From the NCBI RefSeq assembly GCF_003063625.1, contig NZ_CP026604.1:1302001-1366000 (forward strand): 64,000 nucleotides of DNA, given 5' to 3'. A model generated the notes under the pieces. It saw only the letters and a program-made list of their open reading frames with translations, was not told where the DNA came from and did not search any database. The position numbers and the translations under genes are program-made. The stretch comes from Saccharobesus litoralis. GTDB taxonomy: Bacteria; Pseudomonadota; Gammaproteobacteria; Enterobacterales; Alteromonadaceae. Within the stretch, counting starts at the first letter, position 1. Each line of letters begins with the position of its first letter. This document shows, one piece after another, positions 19,231 through 27,887 of this stretch.

Positions 19231-20787
19231 TTATTGGTTTTTTGCGCCTAACCAATTAATACGATACAGATCCCGACGACGATCTAAATAATTTCGCACC
19301 GATCCCTCATTTTGTAATGTGCTGAGTTTTTCTAAATCAAGATCAACAATTAATGTCATTTCTGTATTGGGCGTGGTTTCTGCCATGGTCGCATCATGCG
19401 GAAATGAAAAATCAGACGGAGAAAAAACCGCAGACTGGGCATATTGAATATCGGCGCCATCAACATTGGGTAAATTCCCCACACTACCAGCAATAGCCAC
19501 ATAACATTCGTTTTCTATTGCGCGCGCCTGAGCACAACAACGCACGCGCAGGTAAGCATTTTTAGTGTCGGTCCAAAACGGCACAAATAGCAATTGCATA
19601 CCTTGTTCTGACTGCAATCTAGCCAGCTCAGGAAACTCGATATCGTAACAAATTAAAATGCCGATTTTACCAAAGTCGGTTTCAAACACATTCAGGCTGT
19701 CGCCGCCTTGCATAATCCAAGCGGTTTTTTCATGCGGGGTAGGATGAATTTTATATTGCGATTCGATTGTGCCATCTCGTCGACAAAAATAAGACACATT
19801 GTAAAGCTGCTTGTCTTCTATGACAGGTAAAGAACCAGCAATAATATTAATGTTGTAGCTCACAGCTAAACGCGAGATAGCTTCTACAATTTCTGCAGAA
19901 AATTCGGCTAACGCTTTAATTGAATCAATTGAGCTTTGATGCGCTTCAATTCCCATTAATGGCGCGTTAAAAAACTCCGGCAACAAGGCCAAGTCACATT
20001 GGTAATCAGACAGCGCATCAACAAAAAATTCAACTTGCTGAATGAGCTCTTCAACCGAATCCAATGGTCGCATTTGCCATTGCACACAACCCACTCTGGC
20101 GGTTTTTTTTACCGCACCAAATAAGGGTGAACGGGCGGCTTCATAGTATAAATTGGTCCATTCAAGTAATGTTGCATACCCTTTAGACTCTTTGTCTTCT
20201 GGCAGGTAGTCGTTTAATACTCGCCGAACTTCAAAATCATTAGACAATTGAAAGGTTAGGATCGGATCATAAATTTCTTTCTTTTTGACCAACTCAATGT
20301 ATTTCTGAGGTGACATTTTATCTGAGTGGTGCTGATAATTAGGTATACGCCCCCCTGCGACAATGGATTTTAAATTTAAGTTTTCGCACAGCTCTTTTCT
20401 GGCTTCATATAAGCGACGCCCTAAGCGCATGCCTTGGTAGTCTGGATGAACCACGACTTCAGCACCATACAAAACATCACCTAGTGGATCATGTGTGGTT
20501 AAGTAGGCATCTCCGGTGATCTCATCGTAAGTGTGATGATCACCAAATTTGTCGTAATCAACAATTAATGAAAATGCAGCGGCAATCACTTTGCCATGAT
20601 CTTCTATACAAATTTGCCCTTCAGGAAAGTTGGTGAGTTGCGCCCTAAACTTATTTTTAGGCCAAGCACCGCCCATGTCCGGATACACTACATCCATTAT
20701 TTCTTTTAAATCTTGATAATCACTTAACTCAAGATTTCGTAAATGTAACTTATGTTCAGAACTTTCAGTACCAATATGATCAACCAT
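19231..20787 (-). CDS. GNAT acetyltransferase-carbon-nitrogen hydrolase fusion
   Basis: 518 residues from ATG 20787, chosen because an AGAG-containing site precedes it; the frame runs 11 codons further. Residues about 15-220 are a GNAT domain, with acetyl-CoA-binding signature VVVHPDYQGMRLGRRLYEAR. Residues about 230-510 are a nitrilase/carbon-nitrogen hydrolase with its catalytic triad: Glu in LLPEFFNAP, Lys in QYKIHPTPHEK and Cys in ILICYDIEFPE. This two-domain arrangement is common in proteobacteria; the physiological substrate is not established, as far as I know. No signal peptide, so cytoplasmic. It appears monocistronic and unrelated to the polysaccharide genes around it. Confidence 0.9.
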   Translation of the reverse strand: MVDHIGTESSEHKLHLRNLELSDYQDLKEIMDVVYPDMGGAWPKNKFRAQLTNFPEGQICIEDHGKVIAAAFSLIVDYDKFGDHHTYDEITGDAYLTTHDPLGDVLYGAEVVVHPDYQGMRLGRRLYEARKELCENLNLKSIVAGGRIPNYQHHSDKMSPQKYIELVKKKEIYDPILTFQLSNDFEVRRVLNDYLPEDKESKGYATLLEWTNLYYEAARSPLFGAVKKTARVGCVQWQMRPLDSVEELIQQVEFFVDALSDYQCDLALLPEFFNAPLMGIEAHQSSIDSIKALAEFSAEIVEAISRLAVSYNINIIAGSLPVIEDKQLYNVSYFCRRDGTIESQYKIHPTPHEKTAWIMQGGDSLNVFETDFGKIGILICYDIEFPELARLQSEQGMQLLFVPFWTDTKNAYLRVRCCAQARAIENECYVAIAGSVGNLPNVDGADIQYAQSAVFSPSDFSFPHDATMAETTPNTEMTLIVDLDLEKLSTLQNEGSVRNYLDRRRDLYRINWLGAKNQ

Positions 20788-21009
20788 GAGGATCTCTACT
20801 ATTAATGCACTATGCACCATTCTGTATATTTGAACTTTGTAAAAACGTCAATAACTCAATAGCAACAAAATAATCAATAAAAATCAGAGATTAAACTTTG
20901 GCTAAATCAGCGTAAAAATAAGGCTAAAAACAAGGTTGAAATTCCAGCTCTCTAAATTGACTTTTCTCTATCCCCCTTCAACTTTCTTCACTATAAAACC
21001 AATGAAACC

Positions 21010-21019
21010 AAAGCGCTTT
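21010..21019. promoter_or_regulatory. LacI-type operator candidate upstream of the second FG-GAP gene
   Basis: Perfect palindrome AAAGCGCTTT with central CG, 104 bp before the ATG at 21123. It belongs to the same class as CAAGCGCTTG at 3935-3944 and 56559-56568. A 10-bp palindrome can arise by chance; its position 60 bp from the next site strengthens it. Confidence 0.4.
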
Positions 21020-21079
21020 ACACATTTTTACGCAACTTCTGAATGTTTGTATGTTACATGAGCGTAATATCTGTTAACT

Positions 21080-21096
21080 TAAACATCATATCTTTA
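21080..21096. promoter_or_regulatory. 17-bp operator candidate upstream of the second FG-GAP gene
   Basis: TAAACATCATATCTTTA, one mismatch from the perfect palindrome at 17567-17583. It ends 26 bp before the start codon, so it would overlap the promoter or transcript start. Confidence 0.55.
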
Positions 21097-21122
21097 ATTA
21101 AATAATATTAAGGTTTTGATTC

Positions 21123-23021
21123 ATGCTATCTAAATTAAAACTCCGCGCTGGATTATTTACGCTGATATTCAGTTCAATTTTATTGAGTTGTTCGTCAACT
21201 AATTCCCTTAACGCCGTCAATCAAGTTAACAACTCAAATGCGTCTCTGTTTGCCACAACCAATGGCGTTATTCCTTTCCCTAACGCCTTACAACGTAAAT
21301 GGGGATCAGCCGTCGTTGCCGATTTAGATCAGAATGGTTGGGAAGATGTCATTACCACTCAACATGGCACCAACGCGCTCATTTATTGGAATGACAACGG
21401 CAAATTTACCCAGCCAACCGTACTCATCAAAGGCGACACTCATGGCTTAGCGGTTTCTGATTATGACGGCGACGGCGAAATGAATATCGTTGTTGCCCAA
21501 GGTGGCGGGGATGGCGGCAACCCTCGTCGGCCCGTTTATTTTTCAGTGAGTAAAGAGCGAAAAGTTAAACGACTCGGGACTTTTGATCACTTTCGCGCCA
21601 GTCGTGGACGCTCGATGAAATTCTTAGATAGCAACGGTGATACCCAGCTAGATTTGTTTGCTACAGGTTTTGCCCCAAAAAAAGTTAAGGCGCTAACCAC
21701 CAATCAGCTTTACAGCAACAATGGTAAAAAGTTTACCAATCCAAGAACTTTAACCATCCCAAGAGATGCGCTGTCAGTTAAAGCCTTAACCACTGATGTA
21801 AACAATGACGGTCTGTTAGATATTTTTACTTATGGTGGCCGAGATATGACCTTATCCGTGGGTCAAGCAGACGGTAGCTTTAAAGACTCAACCCAAGACA
21901 TATTAGGAGAGCTAGCTAACTTAAAATATGTGAACAATATTACTGAAATCGATTACGACAATGATGGCGATTTTGATTTGTTCCTAGTGCGCAGCCCTTA
22001 CCAGTTTGAAAAAGAAGCCTACTATGATCCGGTTGACAAAAACTTCGCATTTTTTGTATTCCGTGACAAATTCATGTTCGACAATATACAAGTCGCAGGG
22101 GATAGCCTAGTACTGAAAAACATTCAAGAAACCTATGCAACTTATGATATTCAGCTAGGTAAAAATCGTACTCGGGTTGAAGCCACTCGCGACACCAAAT
22201 ACACAGGCGGTACATTAACCATAAATGCGCAAGACGCCCAAGGTTGGCCGACTGGCGAAAAACTTAAAGGCCTGCATATCGGTTACATGGGTAATGGTAA
22301 TTGGCGAATTGGCGGCTTTGTTAAATCTCGCTTAAGCGCTGTCGTTACCAATGTCACATCACAGCCAGCGGAAATAAAACGCAAACCATTAGCCGCTAAA
22401 TTATTAGAAAACCGCAACGGCAAATTTGTTGATGTTACAACAGCAATGGGCATCAATATCACAGAGCAAACAACCAGTGCCGCCGCAGGTGACTTCAATA
22501 ACGACGGATATGTTGATTTAGCCATTTCACCTTATGGCAATATGGCTCTGCCCGTTGAGCATTTTGTTTTAATGAATAACGCAGGCCAAGGCTTCAGTAA
22601 ACACCCTAATTCAGGATTAACTTCACAAGAAATTGGCGCAACCGGCGTTGGTGTCACCACGATTGACTTTGACCAAGATGGACGTTTAGACATTATTTAC
22701 GGCAATGAGCGCGGTCGTTGGTACTTAGCAAAAAATCAATTAAGTGCAGATCAGCAAGGCAACTTTGTCACCATTAACGTATCAGCTTCACCTAAAAATA
22801 ACGCACAACCCGTTGGTGCTAGAGTGTCGATTTCCGCTTGTGGTAAACAACAAGTACAGTTAGTTGGCTCTAGTGGCGATGGTTTTCATCAAATGCTCAA
22901 CAATCGTATTCACTTTGGCTTAGGCGACTGTTCAATTGCAAGTGAGGTGAATATCAAGTGGTCTAATGGTGAAAGCAAAGTCATCAAAAACGTTAAGGCT
23001 GGAACTAAAATTTCAGTTTAA
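21123..23021 (+). CDS. FG-GAP/VCBS beta-propeller lipoprotein with ASPIC/UnbV domain (paralogue of 546-2870)
   Basis: 632 residues with lipobox LLSC (Cys23) and AAGG upstream of the ATG. Propeller motifs include DLDQNGWEDVITTQ, DYDGDGEMNIVVAQGG, DVNNDGLLDIF, DYDNDGDFDLF, DFNNDGYVDLAI and DFDQDGRLDIIYGNERGRWY. The ASPIC/UnbV end has GSSGDGFHQM, HFGLG and KWSNGES. The inserted module before the last propeller motifs (about 325-420) has DAQGWP and GYMGNGNWRI, matching the insert of the 546-2870 protein. Upstream are both candidate operators shared with the carrageenase. It is followed by its own terminator, although the planctomycete-like genes continue on the same strand. Probably a surface or periplasmic glycan-binding protein; activity unknown. 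Confidence 0.85.
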   Translation: MLSKLKLRAGLFTLIFSSILLSCSSTNSLNAVNQVNNSNASLFATTNGVIPFPNALQRKWGSAVVADLDQNGWEDVITTQHGTNALIYWNDNGKFTQPTVLIKGDTHGLAVSDYDGDGEMNIVVAQGGGDGGNPRRPVYFSVSKERKVKRLGTFDHFRASRGRSMKFLDSNGDTQLDLFATGFAPKKVKALTTNQLYSNNGKKFTNPRTLTIPRDALSVKALTTDVNNDGLLDIFTYGGRDMTLSVGQADGSFKDSTQDILGELANLKYVNNITEIDYDNDGDFDLFLVRSPYQFEKEAYYDPVDKNFAFFVFRDKFMFDNIQVAGDSLVLKNIQETYATYDIQLGKNRTRVEATRDTKYTGGTLTINAQDAQGWPTGEKLKGLHIGYMGNGNWRIGGFVKSRLSAVVTNVTSQPAEIKRKPLAAKLLENRNGKFVDVTTAMGINITEQTTSAAAGDFNNDGYVDLAISPYGNMALPVEHFVLMNNAGQGFSKHPNSGLTSQEIGATGVGVTTIDFDQDGRLDIIYGNERGRWYLAKNQLSADQQGNFVTINVSASPKNNAQPVGARVSISACGKQQVQLVGSSGDGFHQMLNNRIHFGLGDCSIASEVNIKWSNGESKVIKNVKAGTKISV

Positions 23022-23027
23022 ACATCA

Positions 23028-23051
23028 AGAGCCAAGCACTAGCTTGGCTCT
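23028..23051 (+). terminator. Rho-independent terminator
   Basis: A 10-bp perfect stem (AGAGCCAAGC with GCTTGGCTCT) around ACTA, followed by ATTTATT, just after the FG-GAP gene stop. Confidence 0.85.
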
Positions 23052-23263
23052 ATTTATTACCCAAATAGAGCATAAACCTTAACTCATTCTGAGCCATGCA
23101 ATAAGCTATTCGAACAACAGCGCCTTTCCTTCTTTCCATTTAACCCGCTATATTCACCTCCCCCCAAATTTCCATCTCACTCATCAACATTCATCCAAAA
23201 AACTCATCAATACAAAACGCCGATAATTTTGCATTCGACTCCGAAATTATTCTAAAACCTAGG

Positions 23264-23278
23264 TTAACAACATGTTAA
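23264..23278. promoter_or_regulatory. Small palindrome upstream of the epimerase-like gene
   Basis: TTAACA-ACA-TGTTAA, 38 bp before the start at 23316. Its spacing resembles the TAAACAT sites but the arms differ, so it may be a separate site or chance. Confidence 0.25.
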
Positions 23279-23315
23279 ATTACATATCAAAATATCAATT
23301 TACCTATTACATGAC

Positions 23316-24182
23316 ATGAAGAACAGCTACCTAATCCTGACTGTAATGATCAGTCTATTACTCTCGGCCTGTAACATCACTTCTGCATTTTCAACGACAA
23401 AATCAGCAAAAGCGCCGCCAATTAGCGTGCAACTTTGGTCTGTGCGTGAAGGCGTTAAACAAGATTTCAAAGGTTCATTAAAACGAATTGCGGCAATGGG
23501 CTATCAAGGCGTTGAGTTTGCCGGTGACTATGGCCCTTTTAAAAATGATCCTGAAGGCTTAAAGGCTTTTTTAGCATCGCTCAACTTGGTAGGCAGCGGA
23601 GCGCACGTAAATACTAAAATCATGCAAAGTGAAAAACTGGACGAAACTTTAAGTTATTTGCAAAAAGCCGGATTTAAATTGGTGATTATCCCAATTGATG
23701 GTCGTGCTTGGCAGCCCAATAAAATCCATTCGTTAACACAAGATTTGACAAAATGGCATGCTAAAGCCAAACAGTACGGTTTAAAGCTGGCTTATCACAA
23801 TCACCACCAAGAATTTCGCGATTTTAAAGGCAGCACATTTTGGGACTACATAGCGCAAAACACGCCTAATGACCTCATGCTACAACTTGATATTGGCTGG
23901 ACTAACTATTCTAATAAAGATCCTATCGAATACGTTAAGCGCTACCCCAATCGCACAATTGCGACCCATATAAAAATTCGCACCCAAGGCAATACTGGGA
24001 TCAACACCATTATTGGTCAAGATAACTTTGATTGGACAGAGCTAGTTAAAACCTTTAAGGAACATGGTGGCACCGAATGGTTAGTGATAGAGCAAGAAGA
24101 GTGGCCACAAGGTTACGATGCATTTTCTGCTATTGAGGCTTCTAAAAAGGGCTTAGAGACATTTATAACTAAGCTGCCTTAA
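23316..24182 (+). CDS. Secreted sugar phosphate isomerase/epimerase-like TIM-barrel lipoprotein
   Basis: 288 residues. Unlike cytoplasmic family members it has a lipoprotein signal (MKNSYLILTVMISLLLSAC, Cys19), so it acts in the periplasm or on the outer membrane. The xylose-isomerase-like barrel is marked by VQLWSVREGVKQDF, RIAAMGYQGVEFAG, the histidines of YHNHHQEF, LDIGWTNYSN, THIKIR and VIEQEEWP, which contain the usual divalent-metal ligands. The substrate is unlikely to be a sugar phosphate outside the cytoplasm; some members of this superfamily cleave or epimerise 3-keto sugars, which would fit the nearby cytochrome/propeller genes, but that is inference. It lies between the FG-GAP gene and a small outer-membrane protein. 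Confidence 0.8.
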   Translation: MKNSYLILTVMISLLLSACNITSAFSTTKSAKAPPISVQLWSVREGVKQDFKGSLKRIAAMGYQGVEFAGDYGPFKNDPEGLKAFLASLNLVGSGAHVNTKIMQSEKLDETLSYLQKAGFKLVIIPIDGRAWQPNKIHSLTQDLTKWHAKAKQYGLKLAYHNHHQEFRDFKGSTFWDYIAQNTPNDLMLQLDIGWTNYSNKDPIEYVKRYPNRTIATHIKIRTQGNTGINTIIGQDNFDWTELVKTFKEHGGTEWLVIEQEEWPQGYDAFSAIEASKKGLETFITKLP

Positions 24183-24366
24183 TTTTTACCAATACGCTGT
24201 TTTTTATTCAATTTGTCATTACTAGTTAATCATTTTTTCACAATTTCTGTGCGCACACTAAATTAGTGCAAATATTCTTGACTCAATGCTTGTGAATAGG
24301 TAAAAAAGCTGGGCTCTAATGAATAGAGACCAACAGATAAAGAAAATATATTTAAGGAATATAACT

Positions 24367-24843
24367 ATGAAAAAAACGGCTATTGCTTTGTTATTAAGCA
24401 CTTTCGCAGCAACTTCTTTTGCTCAAGGCTTCTCAGGGGAATTATTAATTAGCAAGACTGATTTCGATCAAGATGGATTCTCTGATTCTGCAACTATGTT
24501 AGGTCTACGTGGTAGTTACGAGTTTTCAGAAACTATTTCTGGTGAATTAAGTTACACATCTGGTGAAATGGATGACACTAAAATTGATTTCTCTACCTTA
24601 ACTTTAGGCGCAAAATTCTCTCACGCAGTATCTGACGTAGCAAGCATCAATGCACGCCTAGGTTTTGGTTCATGGGAAGCAGAAGGTAACGGTGGCAGCG
24701 TTGATGGTACAGATTTATATTATGGTATTGGTGGTCAGTACTCATTCAACGAAAAGGCTTACGCTGGTTTAGAATATATCATGATGGATGCGGACGATAC
24801 TGATGTATCTGCGCTTACATTATCGATTGGTTACAAGTTCTAA
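24367..24843 (+). CDS. Small outer-membrane beta-barrel protein
   Basis: 158 residues from ATG 24367, chosen because AAGGAA stands 8 nt upstream and MKKTAIALLLSTFAATSFAQ is a good signal peptide; the frame runs 16 codons further. The mature part alternates polar and apolar residues in short strands (GELLISKTDFDQDGF, GLRGSYEFSETISGELSYT, YYGIGGQYSF) and ends in the outer-membrane-insertion tail SIGYKF. It is probably an eight-stranded barrel of the opacity/OmpA-N type. One DQDG loop could bind calcium. It is flanked by a good terminator and may be expressed alone. Confidence 0.8.
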   Translation: MKKTAIALLLSTFAATSFAQGFSGELLISKTDFDQDGFSDSATMLGLRGSYEFSETISGELSYTSGEMDDTKIDFSTLTLGAKFSHAVSDVASINARLGFGSWEAEGNGGSVDGTDLYYGIGGQYSFNEKAYAGLEYIMMDADDTDVSALTLSIGYKF

Positions 24844-24860
24844 TTGAGCTAATGATTATT

Positions 24861-24884
24861 AAGAAGCCCTACTCTGGGCTTCTT
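24861..24884 (+). terminator. Rho-independent terminator
   Basis: A 9-bp perfect stem (AAGAAGCCC with GGGCTTCTT) around TACTCT, followed by TAAA. Confidence 0.85.
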
Positions 24885-25203
24885 TAAAGCCGCTTAAAAT
24901 ACTTCCCTCACTTTTTTGCCCCACTGCAACCTTCTTAAATTAATTTTAAATTTTTAGTGCAAGTCATACAAACACAACCTCGCCCTATCTCACTAAACCT
25001 CTCACTTCCATTCGTCTGTTCGCACCTAATACTAGCCAAATAATCTATAAACTTTATGCCTCCTTCATAATTCGTTTCACATAAAGCAACAATAATAATT
25101 AAAAAATACACAAATATTTACATACAAACATCACATTCATATATGTAAAAGTCAAATTTATTTGTTTATGATACACATATTGTTAACAAATGACTTTTTA
25201 GCC
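24885..25203. other. AT-rich leader of the cytochrome/PSD1/DUF1501 operon
   Basis: No gene. The last 120 bp are strongly AT-rich and should hold the promoter. CAAACATCACATTCATA at 25125-25141 keeps the left half of the TAAACAT operator with three or more mismatches, so it is only a weak site. Confidence 0.35.
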
Positions 25204-26667
25204 ATGGACCTAATTCAGTTTTTTGGGCGTTTTCACGTCTTAATTTTGCATATCCCCATTGGTATTTTGCTAATGGCCGCACTAATGGAGGTGCATCTTG
25301 TCTTTAGTAAAAGACAGCGTTCCTCACTTCTCAATTGGATTTGGTTGTGGGGAGCTGTTTCTGCCATTAGTGCTTGTATTCTGGGTTACCTATTATCACT
25401 TGGTGGTGGCTACAGTGACGAAGCCATCTTTATTCACAAGGCCTTTGGTATCTCGACTGCGGTTATCGCGATAGTTGCAACCCTTGTCTTCTTTGTAGTG
25501 GGTAACCGTAGCAAACTTGTGACGCTTGGTGCATCAGGCGTACAACTATTACTGCTTTTTGCCACAGGTCACTATGGTGCCAATATGACGCATGGCGAAA
25601 CTTACCTTGTTGAGCATGCGCCTAATTTTGTCAGAGTGTTAGCAGGCTTTGAGCCACACCAAGGTGAACGTCCGCCTATTACCTCAATCGAGCAAGCTGA
25701 AATTTATGCCGATGTGATCGCACCTATTTTCAAACAAAACTGTGTCAGTTGTCATAACGATGCTAAAGCCAAAGGTAAGTTAAATCTGGCTAATATTGAT
25801 GGGATACAGCAAGGTGGTAAAACGGCCAGCACACTGGGTGATGGGCAAATTGCTAATAGTGAGCTGTATAAACGTATCACTATGGATCAGCAAAATAAAA
25901 AGTTTATGCCTGCTGAAGGTAAAACACCACTAACTGATACCCAAGTTAAAGCCATCGCCTGGTGGATTAAAGCCGGCGCGCCGTTAACAGGTAATATTGT
26001 TACCGCAGATATCGACAAGTCTGATCGCAAGATACTCGCCAAAATTCTTGGTTTAGCCGCAGATAATGATTGGCCGTTACCGCAAAAAGACCATGCTCCA
26101 AATCAAGTGATTGTGGCCTTACAGCAGCAAGGTTTCTTAGTAAAAACCGTCGCCGACAAAATCAACTACCTAGATGTCGATTATTCGTCAAACTACAAAG
26201 CCATCTCCGACCAAGCTGTACAAACGTTAGTCGATGCCAAAGATCATATCGCCTATTTGAACTTGGTTAATTCACAAATTACGCTAGAACAATTCGCCAA
26301 ACTAAACCAATTACAAGCGTTAATGCGTTTGCGACTGGATAAAACGCAAGTCAGCAGTGCAGCGTTAAAAGCCATCGCTAGCTTGCCTAACCTTCAACAC
26401 CTTAACCTATTCGCCAGTCAAGTCGACGATACGGCGATCGAATATCTGCAAGCCTTTCCAACATTGCAGCGTGTTTATTTAGGCCAGACTCAAGTCAGTG
26501 CCCAAGCTATTAGCCAACTGCAACAAGCTCGCCCTGACTTAAGTATTTTAGGGTTATCAACCAAGTTGAACGATTTCACCAAGGCAACCCAAGACGTATT
26601 AGCTGCGCAAAAACAGAAAGAAGCCAAAACGAAACAAATAAAAAAGAACAATAAGACCAAATCTTAA
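25204..26667 (+). CDS. Membrane-anchored c-type cytochrome with leucine-rich-repeat tail
   Basis: 487 residues. I start at ATG 25204 (MDLIQFFGRFHVLILHIPIG) because that is the typical beginning of DUF2231-like membrane domains; TTG 25162 and ATG 25168 are upstream alternatives, and no start has a strong ribosome-binding site. Four hydrophobic helices occupy about 10-140. A planctomycete-type cytochrome c domain follows, with heme site CVSCH (Cys180) and a Met in KKFMPAEGKTPL. Residues about 330-465 hold several leucine-rich repeats (HIAYLNLVNSQI, LMRLRLDKTQV, LQHLNLFASQV, LQRVYLGQTQV). This is the first gene of a close-packed operon with an NHL propeller (10 bp gap), PSD1 and DUF1501. It could pass electrons from periplasmic partners to the membrane; this is inferred. 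Confidence 0.85.
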   Translation: MDLIQFFGRFHVLILHIPIGILLMAALMEVHLVFSKRQRSSLLNWIWLWGAVSAISACILGYLLSLGGGYSDEAIFIHKAFGISTAVIAIVATLVFFVVGNRSKLVTLGASGVQLLLLFATGHYGANMTHGETYLVEHAPNFVRVLAGFEPHQGERPPITSIEQAEIYADVIAPIFKQNCVSCHNDAKAKGKLNLANIDGIQQGGKTASTLGDGQIANSELYKRITMDQQNKKFMPAEGKTPLTDTQVKAIAWWIKAGAPLTGNIVTADIDKSDRKILAKILGLAADNDWPLPQKDHAPNQVIVALQQQGFLVKTVADKINYLDVDYSSNYKAISDQAVQTLVDAKDHIAYLNLVNSQITLEQFAKLNQLQALMRLRLDKTQVSSAALKAIASLPNLQHLNLFASQVDDTAIEYLQAFPTLQRVYLGQTQVSAQAISQLQQARPDLSILGLSTKLNDFTKATQDVLAAQKQKEAKTKQIKKNNKTKS

Positions 26668-26677
26668 GAGACAGATC

Positions 26678-27886
26678 ATGACCACGGAATTTGAAATTAC
26701 AAAACAAAACAACAACAGCGAATTGATTAATCCAGATAAACGCAGTTTCTTAAAGAATTCGGCGGCACTCAGTTCAATGTTATTACTCGCTGGCGTGGGT
26801 GGCACGAGTAACCAAGCTTTCGCACATCAGCCACCCAAACAACCAACACCACAAGCTTTGCGTAACGCGCATGGCAAAATTGTGGGTCATGGCGATTTTC
26901 GCTACAAAGTGAACTACTTTTGGGGTGACCTCGATCCTGCCAAAGTACCAGTCGAAAGCTGCCATGGTTTAGCTTTCGACTCCAAAGGTCGCATCGTTAT
27001 GGTGACCGACAATGGCGTTAATAATTTCATCATCTACGATAAAAGCGGCAAGTTAATTGACGCGTGGGGTACGCAATTCCCCGGTGCTCATTCGGTAAAA
27101 GTGGTCAACGAAAACGGCGAAGATTTTATTTATATCGTTGATTGTGGCTGGGTATTAAATCGCCATTGGGATGGCAAAGGCCGTAAAGGCAAAATGCGTA
27201 AACAAACTGGCTTTGTGGCTAAATTAACCATTGAAGGACGCTTGATTTACACCATAGGCCATCCGCAAACCATAGGTGTGTACACACCAGAAGAAGACTT
27301 TAACCCCACAGACGTCGCGATTGCACCAAATGGTGATCTGTATATCACCGACGGCTACGGTTCAGACCGAGTGCTGCAATACGATAACAACGGCAGATAC
27401 ATTCGCCACTGGGGTGGCCGTGAAAACAACAACAGCAGCTATAACCTTAAAAATACCCACGGCATAGGTGTTGATCTGCGTAATCCGGCTGATCCGCATT
27501 TAATTGTCAGTTCACGCGCAGCTAACGAACTTAAACTATTCGGTATGGATGGTAGCTATCGCAGTACTTTACAAACCCCGGGCGCTTTTGTTGGTGGCCC
27601 AATCTTTAAAGGCGACTATGCCTATATCCCAGTTTGCTGGTCGGTCGTTGATGGTAAACGTCGTGCCAATTCGGGCTTTATTACTGTGCTCGATAAAAAC
27701 AACAAAGTGGTATCCAACCCGGGTGGCACTGAGCCCATCTATAAAAACGGCAAGTTACAGCCCATGCATACCACTTGGGATGTGTTTAACCACTGCCATG
27801 CCGTTTGTGTCGACGATGAAGAAAACCTTTATGTCGGCCAATGGAATGCCAATGAAACTTATCCAATAAAGTTGGAGCGTATCTAA
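26678..27886 (+). CDS. Exported NHL-repeat six-bladed beta-propeller protein
   Basis: 402 residues. A Tat-like leader (DKRSFLKNSAALSSMLLLAG, KR in place of RR) ends near NQAFAHQ. NHL/SMP30-type blades are visible as CHGLAFDSKGRIVMVTD, AHSVKVVNENGEDFIYIVD, PTDVAIAPNGDLYITDGYGS and CHAVCVDDEENLYVGQWN, with conserved His residues at blade entries as in peptidylglycine lyase-like propellers. The start follows AGAGACAG. It is separated by 10 bp from the cytochrome gene and by 1 bp from PSD1, so it is translationally coupled. It may bind or modify a substrate for the cytochrome partners; no activity can be named. Confidence 0.85.
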   Translation: MTTEFEITKQNNNSELINPDKRSFLKNSAALSSMLLLAGVGGTSNQAFAHQPPKQPTPQALRNAHGKIVGHGDFRYKVNYFWGDLDPAKVPVESCHGLAFDSKGRIVMVTDNGVNNFIIYDKSGKLIDAWGTQFPGAHSVKVVNENGEDFIYIVDCGWVLNRHWDGKGRKGKMRKQTGFVAKLTIEGRLIYTIGHPQTIGVYTPEEDFNPTDVAIAPNGDLYITDGYGSDRVLQYDNNGRYIRHWGGRENNNSSYNLKNTHGIGVDLRNPADPHLIVSSRAANELKLFGMDGSYRSTLQTPGAFVGGPIFKGDYAYIPVCWSVVDGKRRANSGFITVLDKNNKVVSNPGGTEPIYKNGKLQPMHTTWDVFNHCHAVCVDDEENLYVGQWNANETYPIKLERI

Positions 27887-27887
27887 C

